From NCBI RefSeq assembly GCF_036850765.1, contig NC_089493.1, positions 298,398,349-298,462,348 on the forward strand: a stretch of DNA of 64,000 bases, written 5' to 3'. This document shows positions 52,701-59,744 of this stretch, piece after piece. The notes beneath the pieces were generated by a model, which worked only from the letters and a program-made list of their open reading frames with translations, was not told the DNA's origin and searched no databases. Source of the stretch: Saccopteryx bilineata. Lineage: Eukaryota > Chordata > Mammalia > Chiroptera > Emballonuridae. Made by a program: the position numbers and the translations under genes. The first letter of the stretch is position 1. Each line of letters opens with the position of its first letter.

Positions 52701-55700
52701 CTCTGTCTCTCTCTTCCCCTCCCGCAGCCAAGGCTCCGTTGGAGCAAGGATGGCCCGGGCGCTGGGGATGGCTCTGTGGCCTCTGCCCCAGGCGCTAGAG
52801 TGGCTCTGGTCGCAACATGGCGACGCCCAGGATGGGCAGAGCATCGCCCCCTGGTGGGCAGAGCGTGGCCCCTGGTGGGCGTGCCGGGTGGATCACGGTG
52901 GGGCGCATGCAGGAGTCTGTCTGGCTGTCTCTCCCTGTTTCCAGCTTCAGAAAAATGAAAAAAAAAAAAAAAAAAGAAAACCAGCCTGGGCCTGAGGAGG
53001 CTCCACAAGCTTGGCCAATGCTCCACTGGCTTCGCTCCTGGTCAGTCGGCGCCTCCCGAGGACCACACACCACGCACAGCTCAAGGGGTAACCAAAGCGC
53101 AGCCCCGAGGGGGATCTCACCGCGGGACAGACAAAGGCACCACCGGCCTTGCGCTCAGCCAGCGACCTGCTCACCTCCTCGAAGTCGTCCAGCTCCTCCA
53201 GCCTGGTCCGGACCTTCTCCGACATTGCAGACGCGGCAGGCCCAGCTCTGCCTAGACAGACAGGTTCACGTCACACAGGGGGCCTCCCTCTGCCACCAGA
53301 ACCCCAGAGGAGGGCAGCTCTGACTTTATACTTCATCATTAATAAAGAAGCCAGGAAAAAACTTCAGTCTAACATTTAAAAAGCAACATTCTTCCGTAAC
53401 CACAGTTCCACCAGAAACATTCCTGGTAAGAAGTTGCTCCCAGATCTCGCAGGGCCAAACTCAGAAAGGTTCTACTGTATTTGATGTTTATACACTTGCA
53501 CTGTATCATTTTCTTATTCCTAAAGAAAGGCAGTCCAGATAAGGATGCCAAAAATCCATCATGTGATTGTTCTCCATGAACAAGAGGACCTCTCAGGCTT
53601 GACTCAGTGTGGAAGGGTTCTACCCTTCCACTAACAAAACAGCAAGCTCAGTCTGCCCGGAGGAGGAAACACGAGCTCAAAGCCCTCGGGAGGACGCTCT
53701 GTGCCTCGGTCCATCATGTCAACACAGTTCTCCCACCAGCAGGGACAGGCGGAGAGAGACAAAGGAAAGACATCCGGCCCTGAGCCAGCTCCAGGACAAG
53801 GCGACCAGTCCAGATGGCTGTGGCTCTCCAGGGTCTCTAGTTTATTCTTTTAAGTCACCAGCTTCTGCCCTCTGGTGTTAACTCAGATCTGTCTGAAATC
53901 AGCCGAGAACATGGTACTATTAGCTAATCACTAACAACTAGTAAAGTTAAGAAGTTTCCAAATAATTAGCTTTCTCTTATTACCTGTTTCTACTTTTCCT
54001 TCATTCTAAAATATACACAGAATATGCATATATTGTAACAGACATTAACCCTTTGTGACCACGGAGTTCACTCACTTTCACACTGTGGTGTGAGTACAAC
54101 ACAATTTTTTCTTGCTCTACGTTGATGAATGTCTATTTCCCGCATGGGGCCACTCTGAACCATGCTGTCACGGTCATCTCTGTGCGTGCCTCCTGGTCAT
54201 CTATGCATGCATTTCTTCAGGGCAGTGCTTCCTGAACTTTACAGGAATCACTCAGATGTGTGACCACGCAGATTCTGACTTTCAGTAGGACTGGCAAGGC
54301 CTGAGACTCTGCACTTCCATGAGCTCCCAGCCACCTGCTGATCCCTGAACCACACTTTCAGAAACACAGATGTGGCCTGACCAGGCGGTGGCACAGTGGA
54401 TAGAGCATCGGACTGGGATGTGGAGAACCCAGGTTCAAGACCCTGAGGTCGCCAGCTTGAGCGTGGGCTCATCTGGTTTGAGCAAAGCTCACCAGCTTGA
54501 GTCCAAGGTCGCTGGCTCGAGCAGGGGGTCACTTGGTCTGCTGTAGCCCCCACGGTCATGGCACATATGAGAAATCAATCAATGACCAACTAAGGAACCA
54601 CAAGGAAGAACTGATGTTTCTCATCTCCCTCCCTTCCTGTCTGTCTGTCCCTCTCTCTGACTCTGTCTCTGCCACAAAAAAAAAAAAGAAAAAGAAAAAA
54701 GAAACACAGAAGTGGGCAGAGTTAGAAAAATACTTTCTATAAAAAGCCAGATATAAAATTTTGTAAGTCATACAGTCTCTGTCACAACTACTCAACTCTG
54801 CCATTGTAGCACAAAAGCAGCCATAGACAAGATGTAAACAAATTGGAATGGCTGTGTTCCCATAAAACTTTATTAACAAAATCAAACAGCGGGCAGGTTT
54901 GGCCTGCAGGACATAGTGTGCTGATTTCTGATCTAGGGTACATCCTAGTAGTAGAACTTGTGGGTCAAGGAATCGGCCGCCCTCAATTTGAATAGATACA
55001 GTGGAAGCCCCCCCACACAGTGGGTATTATTTGAATAGATACAGTGGAAGCCCCCCACACAGTGGGTATTATTTTACACTCCCACCAACAATGTACGCGA
55101 GTTCCCACTGCTCTACATTCGCTCGAGAGATACTGTCAATCTTTTTATTTTTCCAAACTGGTGGATATGCAATGCTATGATTCACTTCTTTTTGATCAGA
55201 GTTATGCCCCCTAACAAAGGTGCTTCCACTCTCTTGATTTCCAGTGTATCCTCTCAAACTGCAAAGAATAGGGGAGAGTTACAGCTGCCACACCAGCAAC
55301 TTAGACAAAAAACATGGCCGCCCTCATCTGCACCCCAGCGGTACATGATCTATCAGTCATTTCAGAATCACCCGAGAGCTTCAAGAAACAGATCTCTCCC
55401 TCATTCTTCAGGATTAGTGCAACAGGGCCAATAGGGCTAGTGGTCGGAACTCGTATAGAACAGCGGCTTTCAAACTTTTTACACCTGGGGACTGGTGAAA
55501 ATATAAGAATTATTTTGGGGACTGCTATAGCAGAAATCACCCTGAGCGTGAGCTCAATTCAACTAAACTCACCGGGGCTATGCTATGATCTTCATACATC
55601 AGAGTGATTAACTCTTCTTGCGAAACAGCGCACAATTTCTGGTGGACCAGTCTGGGGACTCGCAATTGGAAAACAGTGGTCTAGAAGGTTCTCAGGTAAC

Positions 55701-58700
55701 CCTGCTGCACAGCCAGTTTGAGAAGCCCTTGTCCAGAGCTTCTGATCTTGTGCCTTAGCAGAGGAAACCGAGAGGAGCTGTGTTCAGGGACCAGCAGCCA
55801 GGCAGTCTGAGTGTGGGACTCCCCTCCCCAGCGTACGGGCATTCTTACAAGGGAGAGACTCTTGCTCTAGAACCCTGAAATCAAGCAGTGAGCTTCCATT
55901 TTAGTCTTCTATGTGCCCTGGCCGGGAATCGAACCCAGGTCCCCCACACGCCAGGCTGACGCTCTACCGCTGAGTCAACCGGCCAGGGCCCCATTTTAGT
56001 CTCTGTAACTCTTTGGTCTTTTATTTCCCTTTCATCCTCTAAATATGTATTTCAAGTCTACTAATTCTATATATAATCTAGGAAATAATAGCCTCAACTG
56101 AATTAATCATCAGAATTAAACAATAAAAACTTTTATTTCGGAAATTATGTTAAAGGTAATGAGAGAATTCTCTATCAAAATAGTAACTACAACAAAAACT
56201 CACCTTTTTCAGATCCCACAAACAGATTCTACAGAGACAAAAAAAACTTAGTGAAAATTTTTAAAACTTACTGGATTTTATGACAAAAAACAACTTGTAA
56301 GATACTTAAATTAGTATTCAAGAAGCACTAAGACAATGTGACTTATCATTTTCCAACAAAGCCATTTACTTATCAAAATGAAAAATAGAAATATTTATTC
56401 AAAGGAGGAAAACACAGCTAAGTAAACACTACCAGAGATTCAAATTTCTACTCAATTCAGAACTCTCAAAGTAAGACAAGTAGAGAATTCTGAAGGCACT
56501 GGAGCCTTGTGGCAGCATCTAGCTTACTCTAAATCCGGGACTCACAACCTCAGCACTGTTGACATGACGGGCTGGAAAACTCTGGTGTGGGGCTGTCTTG
56601 TGCACTGTAGGGTGTTTAGCGGCATCACTGGTCACCACCTACAAGATGCCAGTAGCACCGTCATGGTTGTGACAATCAATGTCTCCAGACACTGCAGCAT
56701 ACACGAGGAGTAAAATTACTCCTGGTTGTGAATCAGTGCTCTAAATTAACTGAATGCAGTCAGACAATAAGGAAAATAATTTAATAGTCCAACATTTCTA
56801 CCTGCCATTCTGCTCAGTAAGAACCTCCCCTGAGAGAAAGGGGAAAGGACAGGTGCTGTGGCAGGGCCTTCCCGGTCCTCTCTTTCCTCCCTGTTCATAG
56901 CCCAGATTTCTGATGGACACACTGTCTCATTCCCCAGCCTCCCTTGCATCTGATACAACTTGTGGCTACATTGCAGACAAATGTAACTGGATGTGTTCAG
57001 GGGTCTGCAGGAAGTCTCTAAATGGAAGAGGTACATCCTACTTTTCACTTTCCTCCTAACAATTTGGACATTAGATGACACTGCGCCCCTAACATGAGGG
57101 ATCTGATGCGATCTCTGGGTCGACACTGTCAGAACTGAGTTGAATGGCAGGACCCAGCTGGGGTGGCAGAACTGCTTGGTGTGGGGGAGGAGCTCACACA
57201 CTGAAATTGGGTGAAGATAATAACAAAAGGAAATTACGACTAAATTTGAGGCAGACTCCGGGAGAAAAGTCTGCTGGCACTCACAATAGAAAGCTTTTCT
57301 GTGGTCGTGTACCGTGCAAGGATTTCTCCCCGTTTGCTGGCCCAAGACTCAAAGTCTGATCCTACAGTGGAGGTATCATCTCTGTCACGTTTCCTTCTGG
57401 AACTGTCCTAAGGAGAAGCAAGACAATCTGTTGAGCAGCATTACCATTTTAATCTTTATATATATATGTAAACACAACTATATAGTCAGTAGCATGGTAT
57501 TGTATAATTGAAATTTGCTGAGAGAGAACTCATTCTCACAAAAAAAGGTTAAATATATGAGGTGATGGATGTTAAATAACCTGATGGGTGGAAATATTTT
57601 CACAATGTATACATATAGAAAATCATCACATGGTATACCTTAAATAACTTACAATTTTATTTGTTAATTATACCTCAGTAAAGTTAAAAAAAGAAAAAGT
57701 ATAAGAAGCCTGACCGGTGGTGTCACAGTGGATAGAGCATCGACCTGGGATGCTAAGGAACCAGGTTTGAAACCCTGGGGTCGCTGGCTTGAACACAGGC
57801 TCACCAGCTTGAGCGCAGGGTCACAGACATGATCCCATGGTCACTGGCTTGAGGAAGGGGTCACTGGCTCGGCTGGAGCCCCCCAATCAAAGCACATACA
57901 AGAAGCAATCAAAGACCAGCTAAAGTAATGCAACTATGAGTTGATGTTTCTCATTTCTCTCTCTTCCTGTCTATCTCCTTCTATGCCTCTCTGTCTATCT
58001 CATTTAAAAAAAAAGTATAAGCAGAAGGCAGCTAGTACCTCACTATAAAATAAAATAGATCCATCTAAATGTTTGTTATGATAAAAAAAATTTTAGGCCA
58101 ATTCACCACAAATGGCCAATAAACATATCAAATGATGCTAAAACTCATTAAGAATCAAGGAAAGGCAAACTGAATAAGACCATTTTTCAACAATCAGAAT
58201 GTCAGAGTTACTATGACTAATACTATCCTGCATGGAAAGGGGGCAAAGAGACAGACACTCTGAAATATTCTTGGTGGGAGTACAAACAGGTGAAGCCTTT
58301 TTTGGGGCAACAATTTGGCAATAGTCATCAAACCTTACTACATATTTCCTTAACTCAGTAATCAGCTTCCAAGAAGCTATCCTGAAGAAACCAGTACATG
58401 AACGCAGCAAGATGTATGTATGTTCAAGGACAAAGGCACCACTGTCTATACTCGCAAACACCAAAAACAGTCTCTGTTCATCAGAAAAGGAATAGAGAAT
58501 TAAACTACATAGTACCCATTCTTAGAATGTAAAGCAGCCATGCAAAATAAGGTTATTCTATTTTTTTAATTTTTATTTATTTACTTATTTTTGTATTTTT
58601 CTGAAGTTGGAAACGGGAAGGCAGTCAGACAGACTCCCGCATGCGCCCGACCAGGATCCACCCGGAATGCCCACCAGGGGGCGATGCTCTGCCCATCTGG

Positions 58701-59705
58701 GACGCTGCTCTGTTGCGACCAGAACCATTCTAGTGCCTGAGGCAGAGGCCATGGAGCCATCCTCAGCGCCCGGGCCAACCCTGCTCCAATGGAGCCTCGG
58801 CTGTGGGAGGGGAAGAGAGAGACAGAGAGGAAGGAGAAGGGGAGGGGTGGAGAAGCAGATGGGTGCTTCTCCTGTGTGCCCTGGCCCGGAATCAAACCCG
58901 GGACTCCTGCACGCCTGGCTGACACTCTACCACTGAGCCAAAAGGCCAGGGCCAATAAGGTTATTCTAGAAGTATTAACACGAAAAGTTCTCCAAGACAC
59001 AGTGCCATGTTAAAAAACAAAGTTATCTAGGCCCTGGCTGGTTGGCTCAGCGGTAAAGCATCGACCTGGCATGCGGGGGACCCGGGTTCGATTCCCGGCC
59101 AGGGCACATAGGAGAAGCACTCATCTGCTTCTCCACCTCCCCTTCCTCTCTGTCTCTCTCTTCCCCTCCCACAGCCAGGGCTCCATTGGAGCAGGGATGG
59201 CCCGGGCGCTGGGGATGGCTCCTTGGCCTCTGCCCCAGGCTCTAGAGTGGCTCTCGTCGCAAAAGAGCAACGCCCCGGAGGGGCAGAGCATCGCCCCCTG
59301 GTGGGCAGAGCGTCGCCCCTGGTGGGCGTGCCAGGTGGATCCCAGTTGGGCGCATGCGGGAGTCTGTCTGTCTCTCCCCGTTTCCAGCTTCAAAATAGAA
59401 AGAAAAAAACAACAACAAAAAAAAACAAAGTTATCTAAGACATATCATATCAAAAATAAAGTATAAGTATAGATCAAATTATGTTTTTAAAAAAGGTAAA
59501 TGTATGCAATGGCAGTATAGAATGATGGTTGAGAATGTGGATTCTGAAGTCATACTGGCTGGACTGGAATTCCAGCTTAGGAGCCTGGCCTGTGGTGGCG
59601 CAGTGGGTAAACCATTGACCTGGAATGCTGAGGTCACCAGTCCGAATCCCCAGGCTTGGCTGGTCAGGGTTCACATGGGAGTTGATGCTTCCTGCTCCTC
59701 CCCCC

Positions 59706-59744
<39 letters not shown>

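Larger units (their letters stand above)
58060..59490 (+). mobile_element. Old LINE-1 ORF2 3' fragment split by two SINEs
   Basis: CACAAATGGCCAATAAACAT to CAGCCATGCAAAATAAGG, then after the SINEs TCTCCAAGACACAGTGCCAT and CAAAAATAAAGTATAAG. Frames broken. Confidence 0.75.

Noticed and set aside
56746..57345. 199-residue minus-strand open frame
   Set aside because: Overlaps VPS35L exon 2 in a different frame and runs into repeat-derived intron sequence; the exon frame is clearly the conserved one.
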